A DNA stretch of 64,000 bases from Aurantiochytrium sp. KH105 (GCA_003116975.1 BGKB01000008.1:248001-312000); one strand, 5' to 3'. Numbered from the stretch's first letter, positions 39,691-50,259 are shown. Notes: generated from the letters alone by a model not told the origin. Translations and numbers: made by a program.

Positions 39691-41010
39691 ATGGCTGGGG
39701 ATGCGTCTTCTGGAGCTGCCACTCTTGGTGCTCCTGCAGGCGCCGGTAAAGACGACGACGAGCACAGCCTGAGCAGCCTCGACAGCGAGACGCAGCGCGA
39801 TGCACAGCTCCAGGTGGCGGCAGCGAAGCGACGTGCATCAGCAGAAGTCCAGACAGCGCCCTCGGCAGCAGCAGCAGCAGCAACACAAGAAGAAAGCAAA
39901 GCGAGCGAGGGCGAGACTAAGGCTGAGCTCACGGAAGAGGAGCGTGTACGACTAGAGGAGGAGCGCATTCGGCTCGAGGAGGAGCGCGAAAAACGCGAGA
40001 TCGAGAATGAAACCGGCGCAGAGCTCGTCGATGCCGCCCGAAAGGGCGAGCTGGAGCAGGTCAAAGACATTATCAAATTTGCGCAAGAAGAAGAGCTGTC
40101 TGTCCTCGAGTACCGTGTCCCACCGCTCAGCGGGGCAGACCCAGCGAAACATTGGACAGGCGCCACCGCACTAATTTCATCGTGCCGCGCAGGCCAAGTC
40201 GCCGTGGTCGAATATCTTCTCGAACTCGGCGCCAACACGCAGGCCACGGATGATGAGTGCAAGATGACGCCTCTGATGTGGGCGGCGTACATGGGACATG
40301 TCGAGGTTCTGCGCTCTCTCAAGGGCTGTGACCACGACGCGCGCGATGCACAGTCGCGGACGGCGCTTATTATCGCTGCTCAGGAAGACCACGTGGAAGC
40401 TGTGGAGATTCTCGTCTGGAATTCGAATGTTGATCTCAAGGATGCCTCGGGCTCCAGTGCGCTCGCAGTCGCTTGTAAAATTGGCAACTATCGCGTCGCC
40501 AAAATGCTTTGCGATTATTCTGCAGACGTTGATGCCCAAGATATTGCGCGTCGCACGCCTCTCATGCACGCGGCGCGCTGGGGGTTTGTCAAGACTACCA
40601 CGCTGCTTATAGATCGAGGCTCTGAGGTGGATGCGCGCGATAAGACAGGATGGACAGCGCTCATGCTTGCCAGTCGCTGGAACCACCCGCGCTGTGTTCA
40701 ACTGTTACTCGAGGCAGACCCTGCGCTCGGCGTTCGAGATCGCGTCTCGGGTAAAAATGCTGTGCTTTGGGCTGCCGAGAAACATCGTGACGTCACGGTG
40801 CTCAAGATGCTGCTCAGTGTAGCTCCCTTGGACGTGCTTCGCTGCAAGGACATTTACGGTCACACTGCGCTGGATCTCGCCATCAATGTCGAGGCCGAGG
40901 CGCTTCTCAAGGATGCCTTCACGGCACTGACTGGTTCAGAAACCGGCGAGAGGAGCGAAGACGGTCAAGACGACGATGACGACGACAATGAGACGGATAG
41001 TGATGTCTGA
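39691..41010 (+). CDS. Ankyrin-repeat protein
   Basis: A 439-residue protein from ATG 39691. Residues 1-70 are Ala/Ser-rich and low complexity. Residues about 78-110 form a charged coiled coil (E-E-E-R-V-R-L-E-E-E-R-I-R-L-E). From about 112 to 405 run seven or eight ankyrin repeats, visible as G-A-T-A-L-I-S-S-C, M-T-P-L-M-W-A-A, R-T-A-L-I-I-A-A, S-S-A-L-A-V-A-C, R-T-P-L-M-H-A-A, W-T-A-L-M-L-A-S and H-T-A-L-D-L-A blocks. The last 40 residues are acidic (D-D-D-D-D-D-N-E-T-D-S-D-V). Ankyrin arrays bind partner proteins; the partner is unknown. The DNA encoding the last 40 residues is the first unit of a four-copy tandem array (next entry). Confidence 0.85.
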   Translation: MAGDASSGAATLGAPAGAGKDDDEHSLSSLDSETQRDAQLQVAAAKRRASAEVQTAPSAAAAAATQEESKASEGETKAELTEEERVRLEEERIRLEEEREKREIENETGAELVDAARKGELEQVKDIIKFAQEEELSVLEYRVPPLSGADPAKHWTGATALISSCRAGQVAVVEYLLELGANTQATDDECKMTPLMWAAYMGHVEVLRSLKGCDHDARDAQSRTALIIAAQEDHVEAVEILVWNSNVDLKDASGSSALAVACKIGNYRVAKMLCDYSADVDAQDIARRTPLMHAARWGFVKTTTLLIDRGSEVDARDKTGWTALMLASRWNHPRCVQLLLEADPALGVRDRVSGKNAVLWAAEKHRDVTVLKMLLSVAPLDVLRCKDIYGHTALDLAINVEAEALLKDAFTALTGSETGERSEDGQDDDDDDNETDSDV

Positions 41011-41532
41011 GTCATCTTAAGGTCCTTTGCAATCGAGTAAGACCATCAAGGTCGAGGCCGAGGCGCTTCTCAAGGATGCCTTTACGCACTGACTGGTTCC
41101 GAAACCGGCGAGAGGAGCGAAGACGGTCAAGACGACGACGATAACGACGACAATGAGACGGATAGCGATGTCTGAGTCATCTCAAGGTCCTCTGCAATCG
41201 AGTAAGACCATCAAGGTCGAGGCCGAGGCGCTTCTCAAGGATGCCTTTACGGCACTGACTGGTTCCGAAACCGGCGAGAGGAGCGAAGATGGTCAAGACG
41301 ACGATAACGACGACAATGAGACGGATAGTGATGTCTGAGTTATCCCAAGGTCCTCTGCAATCGAGTAAGACCATCAAGGTCGAGGCCGAGGCGCTTCTCA
41401 AGGATGCCTTTACGGCACTGACTGGTTCCGAAACCGGCGAGAGGAGAAAAGATGGTCAAGGCGACGATAACGACGACAATGAGACCGATAGCGATGTCTG
41501 AGTCATCTCAAGGTCCTCTGCAATCGAGTATG
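40888..41532 (+). repeat. ~163-bp tandem array of the ankyrin gene 3' end
   Basis: Units begin with GTCGAGGCCGAGGCGCTTCT at 40888, 41051, 41216 and 41379, giving spacings of 163, 165 and 163 bases; the last unit ends near 41532. The first unit is the true C-terminal coding end. Each later unit re-encodes V-E-A-E-A-L-L-K-D-A-F ... D-N-E-T-D-S-D-V plus its stop and about 45 bases of 3' sequence. Copy 2 lacks one base of the coding run. Copies differ by only a few bases, so the expansion is recent. Confidence 0.93.
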
Positions 41533-43145
41533 ACCTTGGTGATTGTGCATTTTCTCGCTAGAGCAAATGTCGAATCCACGCGTGCCGTTTGTGGAGCGAG
41601 AGCCTACCCTCCGCCGATGTTCCTTCCATTCACACCTTTTTTGAACAACGCACCGAGCAGCGGAACACAATATGTATACCTTCAAGCCAGCAAGTGTGGA
41701 AACTACGCACGCCGACAACGCGGAAACACATCTCCTGCGCCTGCGCCTCCTTCCCCCTCGAATCCCGGACAGCCAGCCAGCTCGCAGTCTCTCGGGCTCC
41801 TCGTGGCGATCAGTCACAGTCAGCAGCGCATTGTGTGCCATAGCCACCCCGCTGTCAATCGTTCTGAGGTCAGTCGGCCATGGGCTGCTGCTGCTGCTGC
41901 TGCTGCTGCTGCGTGCGGAAAGCGGGCACTCTCCAACTCGCTGCGGGCCCGCTGGCTGTTGCCGCCCACCACGAAGGCAGGCAGCAGGCAGACAAGCAGG
42001 CAGGCATCCAAGCCAATGCAAGCCAGACAACAAACTGAGTCAATCAACAAGCTAGCTAGCCAACCAGTCAACAAGCAAACAAATTCGTGCCCAAGGAACA
42101 TGAGCGAGCTAACAGTAAGCCCAAGTTTGACTCCCTACGTTGTGGCCATCGCATGCCAGTGCCGGCTCCTGAGAGTGGCAAGCTCACGTTGTTGCTTGCT
42201 CCACGCCACTTCTTTGCAGCACAGCTGGCTGCAGCTTGCAGTTGGGTCAGCGATGACCAACTCGCGGTCAACGCACGGTTCATGCGCAGCAGACAGCTGG
42301 CTGCAGGCCCCGCCGCCGCACGACAAGAGTCGTCGACAGGCCTCGTACGCGCACCTCTCGCTCTCTTCCGGTCCTCGCTCTCTCTTGGTCTCCCCGTCGT
42401 GCGCGGCGCGGCGCGAGACGCGTTGGCGGCGAAATGATGATGTGGCTCACCGCCGCCCGTGTCCATTTTCTCCGTGACGGGACGGGCGGTCTCGCATCGT
42501 CCCTTTCGGGGCGACATCTCGCGCCTTACCCCCCATGTGCGCTTCCTACCCCTTAGTGTTCCCCATTCGCTGGAGCGCCACAGGGAGGCAGCGCAGACAA
42601 ACTTTCCTCCGCGCTGGCACGGGCTCATCAACTGACTCCGCAGAGACCCCCCATGTGCCGCGCGCCCGCAAGCTTTCCGCCGGTTCGGCCCCCCGAAGAG
42701 TGGGGGCATCTGAGACCTCTCCAAAACACGACAGAGAGACGGCCCGCACCTCTGGTTCCTCTTTTCTCTCCTTCGCGCCGTCGGCCTCTTCGGCTCCGCG
42801 CCGGCAGAATGCCGGCCGACCGTGCCTCCGCCGCCGCGCGAAGTCGGCGACGCGCCGTCTCCTGCCGGGCTTCTTCCCGGCCGTCTCTCCGCCCTCTCTC
42901 CGGGAGACCTGCCTCCGGCCGGCGCGGCTGGCTGCTCTGCTCTCTGCTCCCAGGCTGCTGCGTGGCGAGGCGGAAGAAAGAGGCCGGGTGCACCTTTTTG
43001 ATCTATAGTTTTAGTGCCTTCCCGCGCGGGAAGGCACCTGAAAAAAAGGCGCACGCGGCGCGGCGAGGAATCGCCAGCAGACCCAAGATGGAGAGCCGCC
43101 GCGCGTGAGGCAAGGAGCGCGCCTGCGAGCCTGCCTGCCTGCGAG

Positions 43146-43178
<33 letters not shown>

Positions 43179-43384
43179 GTGCGCGCCGAGGACGCGGGGC
43201 CAGCAAGCCAGCGGACGACCTTCGTCGATCGGACATCGCGAGTCGGCCGGCTGCCGCGGACCCCGGGCTGTCTCTTTCTTAGCCACTCGCCTCTTCTCCG
43301 TCTCGCTCTCCTCCACGGTCTCGGTGTCGGGGCGTAAAGCAGGAACGCGTGAGAGAGCAAGGTCGACGTCGCTGGGAAGTCAGC
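41533..43384. other. 1.85 kb GC-rich intergenic region
   Basis: No gene recognised. It holds a CTG trinucleotide run (41885-41912), GCAGGCAGACAAGCAGGC-type repeats (41981-42010), and CCTG repeats (43128-43177). A minus-strand frame of 573 codons (42068-43789) overlaps the start of the SSD gene and reads as Arg/Ala/Gly-rich; I judge it a stop-free shadow. Confidence 0.5.
43128..43177. repeat. (CCTG)n tandem repeat in 5' flank
   Basis: About ten CCTG units, interrupted once, 210 bases upstream of the ATG at 43385. Confidence 0.85.
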
Positions 43385-46300
43385 ATGCACGCTGAGGATA
43401 AGCCCAAGAAGGAGATTGGCCGCGGATGGGTCTGGGCCGCCCGCTTTCCATGCCTTCTTCTCGTGGCCTGGCTCGTAATCTTGCCAGGCATTGCCGTCTC
43501 GACCATCCTGCTCACAGATGCGAAGAACCTCACCATTGAGAGCGACTTCGAGAGCTACCTGAGCTCCGATGAGCCGGCATCCACCGAGTACGACGAGCTC
43601 GAAGCCATTCTCGGCGACTATGACGCGCCGACCGCTGCCGACAGCAGCAGGCGACGCGCCTTGCAAACGACGCTCAACCCCGATGGTTCCGCGCCCGAAG
43701 TCACGTGGCGTGCCTTCATCGAGATCATCTACTATTGCGGCGAGAATTGCGACACCATCTTTACGGAAAACCGCATCGAAAGCATTCATGACTTTGAGAT
43801 GGACTTTGAAGCCGACATGTACAGCGGTTATTGTCCACGAAAGGAAGACTCTGCCGACTGCGTCGAGGCAGAGTCCATCCTCAACTACTTTTACCCGACA
43901 GTCACCTCATCGGGTCTCGTTTTAGATGGCAATGGCGACTCGATGCTACCCATCGACAGCGTCATCAGCCTCATCCAGTCTACAGCGCAAGATGAATCTG
44001 ATCTCTGGTTCTTCCCGCGCGACTTCATCGAGGATGGTGCGAACATTTCAATTGTGCGATCAAGCTTCGAGTTTCGCTATCGGGACAAAGCAACCATGAC
44101 ATCCATGATGCGCAACGACCTTTTGCCGTACCTCAGTGCGCGCAAGCACCTTGCTGACAACCTGCGCGTAGCATGGTACAACAGCAACATGAACACGATC
44201 GAGATTGAAGAGCTCATCCTTCACGATTTGCAGTTCGGCATCATCTCGCTCGCCTTTGTTTTGGGATGCATGGTCGTGCACTCGCGATCCTTATTCCTCT
44301 CTCTTGTGGCCTGCTTTTCTATCGCCATGTCTTTCCCCATCACCTATGTGATCTACACTGTCCCACTCGGCAACTCGGTGATGATGATCTTCAATTTCAC
44401 AAGCGTTTTTGTGCTCGTGGGCATTGGCGCCGACGACTTTGCCATCTTTAGCGACATTTGGGCGCAGAGTCGTCATCTTCCGGACTTTGACATGGCCAAT
44501 CGCCTTCGCTGGACATGGCGCCGCGCCGCCGGTGCCACATTTGTCACTTCTGTAACAACTGCGGCTTCCTTTCTCGCCAACCTTGCGAGCCCGATTCAAC
44601 CGATTCGGGAGTTCGGTCAATTCATGGGCGTTCTTGTCATCGCCAATTACATCTTTATTATCGTGGTGCTTCCCCCCGCGCTGGTTATCCAGGACCGATA
44701 TCTACAATGGGACTTTTTCTTGTGTTGTCGCCGCCGCCTTGGCGCCTTTCGCAAGAGCAGCGACGGCAAAAAGCACATTCATAAGGACACGGACACAGCA
44801 GACGAACGATACCGAGCGATGGGACAAACTCCGTCGTCATCGGCGTCCACGTCGCCGAGAAGCCATGGAAGCAATGCGCGGCAGGGCTCTAGTGGAGCTT
44901 CTTCACCTCGCAAGCCACACGCCGTTCCCTCTTTCGCTGCCTTGCTGCGTCCTTCTTTGTGGGGAAACACAGACGCATCGTCCCCGCAAGAAAGCAACGG
45001 TGAGCGTGGCGGTCTCGAGACTAACTCTGTTGTTTCCGAAGACTCGGTGACGATTGACGTTTCGGAGGGAAGCTCTCATGGCCGCGCACGCGAGGCCACG
45101 CAGGGTACTGTGCCTTCCTACAACAGCGATGACCTTATCGACGAGCATGATTTTCTCGTGCGCGGCTTTTACAAGAGGGTCGCTCCATTCACGTATCGCT
45201 GCAGGTACGCGCTGGTGGCACTCTTTATCGTTTTGACCGCCTCGCTCGGCGGTGTCATGGTGAGCGAGGTGGAAATGTCGGACGGCCTTCCCGATATTTT
45301 TGGCACAGAGACCAATATCGGTCTCTTGCTCGAGATTCGCACAAACTACTTTTCTGACACAAGCGTTCCCAACTCGGCAACAAGTGAGACCGATGACCCG
45401 GCAACCGTTGCCATTTGTGTCGATGAAAATGGCGAAGAAATTGTATGCTCGACACCAGCTCCAACCTCTCAGCCAACGACGGAGACTTCGCCAACCCCCC
45501 AACCAACCTCGCCACCCGTTGACGAGCCGACGGCGTCCCCAACGTCAAGCCCTGAACCAACAGTCGCTCCCGTGGCGAGCACGCCTGTGCCGACCGCCTC
45601 GCCCACGCCGGAGCCCACCCCATTTCCCGTGACGCCTCAACCTACCACGATCATCCGTCCAAGCAATATCCCTGCCCAGGTTCTCATCGCCGATGGGTCC
45701 ACTCTCGTGCCGCACTTTGGTGATGACGGCCCGGAGAATGGATTTATTGAGGCATCGACCGGGGTCCGCGAGATTTCGTCAAACCTTTGCGCCTCGTTCG
45801 CGGGCGAACCGACCTCTGGAACAGCTGCTCTTGCGGTTGAGGCGGGCACAGCCGCAACGAACTGCACTCTCGCGGAAAAACTGTCCAATTCCATTGACGA
45901 GTTCCCCTCGACTCAGGTCCTTATTGCAGTGCACGGCGCGGACACCGGGGCAGAGGATTCGGTCGAGGTTTCGAACAGTTTTGCAATCACTGTCGAGGAT
46001 GGTGCTCCTCTCGCTGCTGTGCGTGCAGCCTCGTCGCTTACGTACGGCCCACCTCTGCTTGTCACATTCACGACGGATAGCCGTCGGAGACTGCAGGGTT
46101 TTTCCGGGCCTCCTGGGACGGGCACGAGCGCTTCGGACAGGACTGCCGCGGAGGTTCTTGCAGACGCAAACATCGACAGCTCCATTACGTTCTCGGATGG
46201 CTCTGGAGCAACGAGTGTGATCATTTTGTCGTACGCCGAGGCCGACGCGGAGAGCCTGGGCGACGAACTTCGGGCCGCCACTGATGTGAACGCTGTTGAG

Positions 46301-47788
46301 GTCGACGATGCCATTTTGGCGGGGACGCCGAGGCCGACTTCGCCTCCGCAAACGCCAACACAGTCACCCACGGTACAGACTTCTTCGCCAACAATGTCAA
46401 ATGCACCCACTACTTTCCCTACAGCTAATCCCACCAGCGCGCCGACGTTTGTCTGCGAATGTAGCGGAAATGGTGATTGTGCGTCAGATGCCACAGCGGA
46501 AGACCCCTTGTGCTCGTGCTACGCGGGGTGGCTCGGCGATACGTGCAACACTACGGATCCGACGTACTCTGAGCTGAGTGATGACCAAGTCTCATCCGTT
46601 GACATTTGGTGGTCCGAGGATGATGTTGAGAACATGGCGGATACCCAATTGGCCATGACCAGCATGTGTACTTACATGGCGAACGAGGTCAGTTCGTCGC
46701 AAAACCTACTGGAAGTGCGTCGCGTGACGAACTGCTTCATGACGGATTTCGCCAGCTACGTCGAGGACCAGGGGCAAAGCTTCCCGATTGAAAATTCCGC
46801 GGAGTTTGCGCAGACCTTGTACAGCTTCGTCACCACAACAAGCACTGGCTATCAGGCCCGCAACTTTGCCCTTTTTAACGAGGACGGTAGCGTCAAACTG
46901 GTGCGCATGAAGGTGCTGACAAACATTAATGAGCTCTTGGCTGCGAGTGAGGCGGACCCTTTGTATTTGCAATGGGAAGCGTCTGTCAAGGCGCAAAGTG
47001 CTCAGGCGACGCAGTCATCGTTTCTGTGGGCGCGGACGCAGACGGAGCTGGCAGTGATCCGCGGTACGCTGACGGCAGCGCTCATCAGCGTGGCCTTTGC
47101 CTTTGCTGCAATTTTTGTCTTTACTCGCTTCAACATTACGGTGGCCATCGTCACGACGCTGGCCATCGTTATCGTATTGATTCTGCTGCTCAGTGTCCTC
47201 ATTGTATTCATGGGTCGCGCGTTTGGCGCGATCGAGGCATTGAGCGTGATCATTCTCGCCGGACTCACGGTCGACTACAGCCTTCACCTGGCCCACTCTT
47301 TTCACCGCGCGCGACATCCGAATATGTTTGGCCGCGCGCAGCAAGCCTTGGGACAAACGGGTCCCTCTGTCATTTTCGGCGCCGCGACGACTGCCGGCGC
47401 CGCAGCGATCCTCACAGTTTGCGAAATCACGTTGTTCAACGACTTTGGCATGATTATTGCCATAAACACGGCGCTCTCGCTCGTCACTTCCATATTCTTT
47501 CTCATTCCAGCGCTTCTGGTATCGTACGCTGCAATGCGAACCGTGATGCGCTGTCTTCGTAGAGAAACTCGCGATCCCGAAGCCAAGCGACGACGAGGCT
47601 TGCCCGAAGCAACGGACTTACCCGAGTATGACGAGGGTGGGAATAACGATGGGGACGATGGTTATGACAGTGTGGGCGCGGAAAGCGACAACGAACTGGG
47701 TCTGCCGCCGCCGCCGCCGGCACCGCCTCCCTCGCCAAGGGGCAAGCATGACAACATTCCGACGGCAATGCCAGTTTTTGCCGCCTGA
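43385..47788 (+). CDS. RND/sterol-sensing-domain protein with EGF-like module (Dispatched/Patched-like)
   Basis: A 1467-residue protein from ATG 43385. A first membrane helix lies at about 17-42. The first RND core (about 279-440) has five or six helices forming a sterol-sensing domain with G-I-G-A-D-D-F-A-I-F, the conserved RND acidic pair. A loop and a further helix (about 610) lead into a large extracellular region: Pro/Thr-rich spacer (about 690-760), a globular part with R-R-R-L-Q, another P-T-rich spacer, and an EGF-like module (C-E-C-S-G-N-G-D-C ... C-S-C-Y-A-G-W-L-G-D-T-C) at about 1022-1058. The second RND core (about 1216-1390) has G-L-T-V-D-Y-S-L-H-L-A-H. A Pro-rich tail ends the protein. 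Relatives export sterols or lipid-linked ligands using ion gradients. The Patched/Dispatched link is by fold; the ligand is unknown. Confidence 0.88.
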   Translation: MHAEDKPKKEIGRGWVWAARFPCLLLVAWLVILPGIAVSTILLTDAKNLTIESDFESYLSSDEPASTEYDELEAILGDYDAPTAADSSRRRALQTTLNPDGSAPEVTWRAFIEIIYYCGENCDTIFTENRIESIHDFEMDFEADMYSGYCPRKEDSADCVEAESILNYFYPTVTSSGLVLDGNGDSMLPIDSVISLIQSTAQDESDLWFFPRDFIEDGANISIVRSSFEFRYRDKATMTSMMRNDLLPYLSARKHLADNLRVAWYNSNMNTIEIEELILHDLQFGIISLAFVLGCMVVHSRSLFLSLVACFSIAMSFPITYVIYTVPLGNSVMMIFNFTSVFVLVGIGADDFAIFSDIWAQSRHLPDFDMANRLRWTWRRAAGATFVTSVTTAASFLANLASPIQPIREFGQFMGVLVIANYIFIIVVLPPALVIQDRYLQWDFFLCCRRRLGAFRKSSDGKKHIHKDTDTADERYRAMGQTPSSSASTSPRSHGSNARQGSSGASSPRKPHAVPSFAALLRPSLWGNTDASSPQESNGERGGLETNSVVSEDSVTIDVSEGSSHGRAREATQGTVPSYNSDDLIDEHDFLVRGFYKRVAPFTYRCRYALVALFIVLTASLGGVMVSEVEMSDGLPDIFGTETNIGLLLEIRTNYFSDTSVPNSATSETDDPATVAICVDENGEEIVCSTPAPTSQPTTETSPTPQPTSPPVDEPTASPTSSPEPTVAPVASTPVPTASPTPEPTPFPVTPQPTTIIRPSNIPAQVLIADGSTLVPHFGDDGPENGFIEASTGVREISSNLCASFAGEPTSGTAALAVEAGTAATNCTLAEKLSNSIDEFPSTQVLIAVHGADTGAEDSVEVSNSFAITVEDGAPLAAVRAASSLTYGPPLLVTFTTDSRRRLQGFSGPPGTGTSASDRTAAEVLADANIDSSITFSDGSGATSVIILSYAEADAESLGDELRAATDVNAVEVDDAILAGTPRPTSPPQTPTQSPTVQTSSPTMSNAPTTFPTANPTSAPTFVCECSGNGDCASDATAEDPLCSCYAGWLGDTCNTTDPTYSELSDDQVSSVDIWWSEDDVENMADTQLAMTSMCTYMANEVSSSQNLLEVRRVTNCFMTDFASYVEDQGQSFPIENSAEFAQTLYSFVTTTSTGYQARNFALFNEDGSVKLVRMKVLTNINELLAASEADPLYLQWEASVKAQSAQATQSSFLWARTQTELAVIRGTLTAALISVAFAFAAIFVFTRFNITVAIVTTLAIVIVLILLLSVLIVFMGRAFGAIEALSVIILAGLTVDYSLHLAHSFHRARHPNMFGRAQQALGQTGPSVIFGAATTAGAAAILTVCEITLFNDFGMIIAINTALSLVTSIFFLIPALLVSYAAMRTVMRCLRRETRDPEAKRRRGLPEATDLPEYDEGGNNDGDDGYDSVGAESDNELGLPPPPPAPPPSPRGKHDNIPTAMPVFAA

Positions 47789-47886
47789 TCAAAATTATAC
47801 AAAAGCCTGAGAACTCAATCGACGGGCTTTTTGACCTGGATAAGCTTGACATTCGATTATACTACCTACACATGATGAACGTAATC
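47789..47886. other. Short convergent intergenic gap
   Basis: This 98-base gap lies between the stops of the SSD gene and the Cys-rich small protein gene. Nothing else is recognised. Confidence 0.4.
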
Positions 47887-48456
47887 TTAGATTTTCTTGA
47901 CTGGAAGCCGAGCTGCTTTGCGGGAGAGCCCGGTGCGGGCAAAGTATTGCCTGCGGCCGTAGGCGACACTGGGCGAGAACCCATTTTCTATTCGGGTGGC
48001 CAAGATATCTCGGGCTTCTTCGAAGCGGGCTCGACGGGCTCGGGCCAAGACAGCCTCGGCGGCCGCCTGGTGCGCCTCGCGGTCCGCTGCGGACATTTCT
48101 TTTTGCTCGAGAACACGCTTCCGCGCGGCCGCGTTTCTTCGCGCTGCAGCGCCGTAGTCGCCGAGCTTTTCTTCTCTCCGGGCCAGAGCTTTCTGCACAA
48201 AAAGTGCGCGAGCCTCGGCCTGGGCATCGGAGCGCGCGTGGCGGCACGCCTCGTGGCTGCACTTGCTCTCGCCAAGTCGAAGCCCGCCTGCGCAGAGCCT
48301 GCAGTACATATCGCTCCTTTTCGACTCGTAGTCGTGCGACCGAGCTTCGCGTCGCGCCTGCCACGCCCGCGAGACATTGTGCTGGCCCTCGAGTGTCGCT
48401 ACGATGTCTTTGGCCCCGGCGGGCCTTGTCTCACTCCGCCATTGCACGCCGTCCAT
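47887..48456 (-). CDS. Unknown small protein with Cys motif
   Basis: A 189-residue protein from ATG 48456. Residues about 48-72 have a possible metal-binding cluster: Y-C-R-L-C-A-G-G-L, then K-C-S-H-E-A-C-R-H. The rest is a long, highly charged Ala/Arg/Glu helix (A-R-R-E-E-K-L, A-A-R-K-R-V-L-E-Q, A-E-A-V-L-A-R-A-R-R) followed by a basic tail (V-A-Y-G-R-R-Q-Y-F; L-P-V-K-K-I). No family recognised. The Cys/His spacing (C-x2-C-x10-C-x1-H-x2-C-x1-H) is consistent with one zinc site but matches no finger I can name. A role in RNA or ribosome binding would be guesswork. Confidence 0.55.
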   Translation of the reverse strand: MDGVQWRSETRPAGAKDIVATLEGQHNVSRAWQARREARSHDYESKRSDMYCRLCAGGLRLGESKCSHEACRHARSDAQAEARALFVQKALARREEKLGDYGAAARRNAAARKRVLEQKEMSAADREAHQAAAEAVLARARRARFEEARDILATRIENGFSPSVAYGRRQYFARTGLSRKAARLPVKKI

Positions 48457-49386
48457 CCGCAGCCGCGTCTGCGATGAGTCGAACCGAGATTTGCAAACCA
48501 ACACGAAAAACCGAGCCACTGCCAAGCGCCAAAATGGAGTACGTGCATCGCGGGGTGTGTACTACCATTTTTCATTTTATTCTTGGCTCAAGGTGCTTTT
48601 TCGATTTACTGTTCGGCCAACGTGCAATGCGTGAGCTCGAAGGCCGGCCACCTTGGTTGCATAGAAGGAGCAACAGTGAGTGATCTTTGGCGATTGTGCA
48701 TGTCGCTCGTATAAGTAATACGTTTACGGGTGAATGAATCCGCGCGACGTATACAACGTCACTTTGGTCGTGGATGTGATGCGCATGGGTCTTCAAGAGA
48801 GGGCGAGTCGCAAGAAATTTAGATTTGTTTTCCGCGTGTTGCATTATATTGGTCAGCAGCATACAAGTGGAGACTGCATGAAGCGAGAAAGACTACACCT
48901 TTGTCTCACGTACTCACTGTCAATACATATTCTTTGAATGCGATGCGCCAAAAAGCAAGAAATGCTGCAGACAGCCTCATTTGAAGCTCGCAAGGGAGAA
49001 TTTCACATGGCGATTGTCGGCTGACTTTGTATGAGTTTTCTATACCCCTCCCGAGCGTGTTGTGCAGAGGCCAAAGTCGCGGTGGTAGGGCTAAAAAACA
49101 AAAGCTAAAAAGGCCGAAGCCACCTACGCTCCACTTGAAGCCGCGCTGTCCTCCTCCCATCGTGTTCTTCCCCTTCATTCTCAACTCGCTGTGAGTGCGA
49201 CTTGTTTTACCTTTTTGGCCTGCTCTACAAATGTTTAGCAGGCTGATAGTATACATGCACTGCAGCGTTGTTCATGCGGCATAGGCCACGCTCGCACTGG
49301 AGCATTTGCTGCAGCAAAACAAAAACAACCAGGCGACAGGAGTGCAGGCGCTGGGGACCGCGTGCGGAGCTGAGCAAGGACCAACG
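48457..49386. other. 0.9 kb intergenic region
   Basis: This divergent flank lies between the small Cys protein and the mitochondrial membrane protein. Frames up to 116 codons occur without family resemblance. Confidence 0.4.
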
Positions 49387-50259
49387 ATGTTTCGCGCGCC
49401 GGCGCTGAGGGCGTCCGTGCGCGTAGGCATGGGTATTGGCGGTGTCAGTCTACGCACGAGTGTGAGATGGACTCGAGGGCTCGCCAGAACCACCAAGACG
49501 AGCACCAAGAGCACCACGAGCAGCGGTACGGCCAAGGCAAGCGGCAAGCAACCCGGCGCTGCTGCAGAGAGGACAGGCTTTGTACCAAATGTGGCGGTAC
49601 GTAAGCAAGTCACGAGCGCTGAGCGCGCTCGCGCCAAAGAAGAGGCAGCCAAGGCACAAGCGAAGGCCCTTGAACCAGACGACAACTTGCTGCCGCCTCT
49701 GCAACTCTGGAAATTCTTTCGCATCTCTTCCGTTCTCGTGCTCGCGGTGGTCACCGGAAAAGCGCTTGGTTTGGAAACGGTGTTCGAAGACTGGCGAAAA
49801 GACTTTCGAGCAGAACTTCGAGAACGGGACGCTGCTGCATTGGAGAAAAGTCGTTCAGTTCGTGATCGTGACCCCAAGTCAGTCATTATGCAGCTCGGGA
49901 GCGCTCTGGTCATCGGTGCCGTTGTGGGTCTCAGCGGCGGTGTCTATTTCAGTCGCGTGTACAAGCCTAAACGGCACAAGGCGGTGCTCATGGTCCTCGA
50001 CCATCTCAAGGAAAAATTGGGTGCACCCGAGTTCAAGCCTCTTGGACGCGTCCGTGGCACCTTTGAAGATAACTCGGCCAAGTTTCATTTCGAGACACGT
50101 GTGGCCAAAGGCCGAGAGGTAACAGTCTCTGCGCATACCTTTCGCGACACGGTGCAAGATGTGTGGAAACTTGTAAAATGGGATATGATTGAAACGAAAA
50201 CAGGAAAGCCAATATCGCCTGGCCTGGCGCGCTCGCTGCGCGAGGCCGACGGTAAATAG
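49387..50259 (+). CDS. Probable mitochondrial inner-membrane protein, COA1/TIM21-like
   Basis: A 290-residue protein from ATG 49387. The N terminus is Arg/Ser/Thr-rich with no acidic residue for over 50 positions (M-F-R-A-P-A-L-R-A-S-V-R-V), a likely mitochondrial targeting peptide. Two hydrophobic segments follow: about 112-125 and about 170-190 (A-L-V-I-G-A-V-V-G-L-S-G-G-V). After the second helix comes a soluble domain: V-L-D-H-L-K-E-K-L-G-A-P, then R-G-T-F-E-D-N-S-A-K-F-H-F-E, then W-K-L-V-K-W-D-M-I. This order (helix, L-G-x-P, paired strands, W-x-L) resembles the COA1/TIM21 superfamily involved in respiratory-complex assembly or import. The assignment rests on pattern only. Confidence 0.5.
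   Translation: MFRAPALRASVRVGMGIGGVSLRTSVRWTRGLARTTKTSTKSTTSSGTAKASGKQPGAAAERTGFVPNVAVRKQVTSAERARAKEEAAKAQAKALEPDDNLLPPLQLWKFFRISSVLVLAVVTGKALGLETVFEDWRKDFRAELRERDAAALEKSRSVRDRDPKSVIMQLGSALVIGAVVGLSGGVYFSRVYKPKRHKAVLMVLDHLKEKLGAPEFKPLGRVRGTFEDNSAKFHFETRVAKGREVTVSAHTFRDTVQDVWKLVKWDMIETKTGKPISPGLARSLREADGK

Noticed and set aside
41153-41501. Small plus-strand frames of 60-70 codons ending in the acidic D-N-E-T-D-S-D-V tail
   Set aside because: They are repeat units of the ankyrin gene's 3' end, each with its own stop, not independent genes.
42068-43789. 573-codon minus-strand frame
   Set aside because: It overlaps the 5' coding part of the SSD protein and is low-complexity Arg/Ala/Gly/Ser with no motif.
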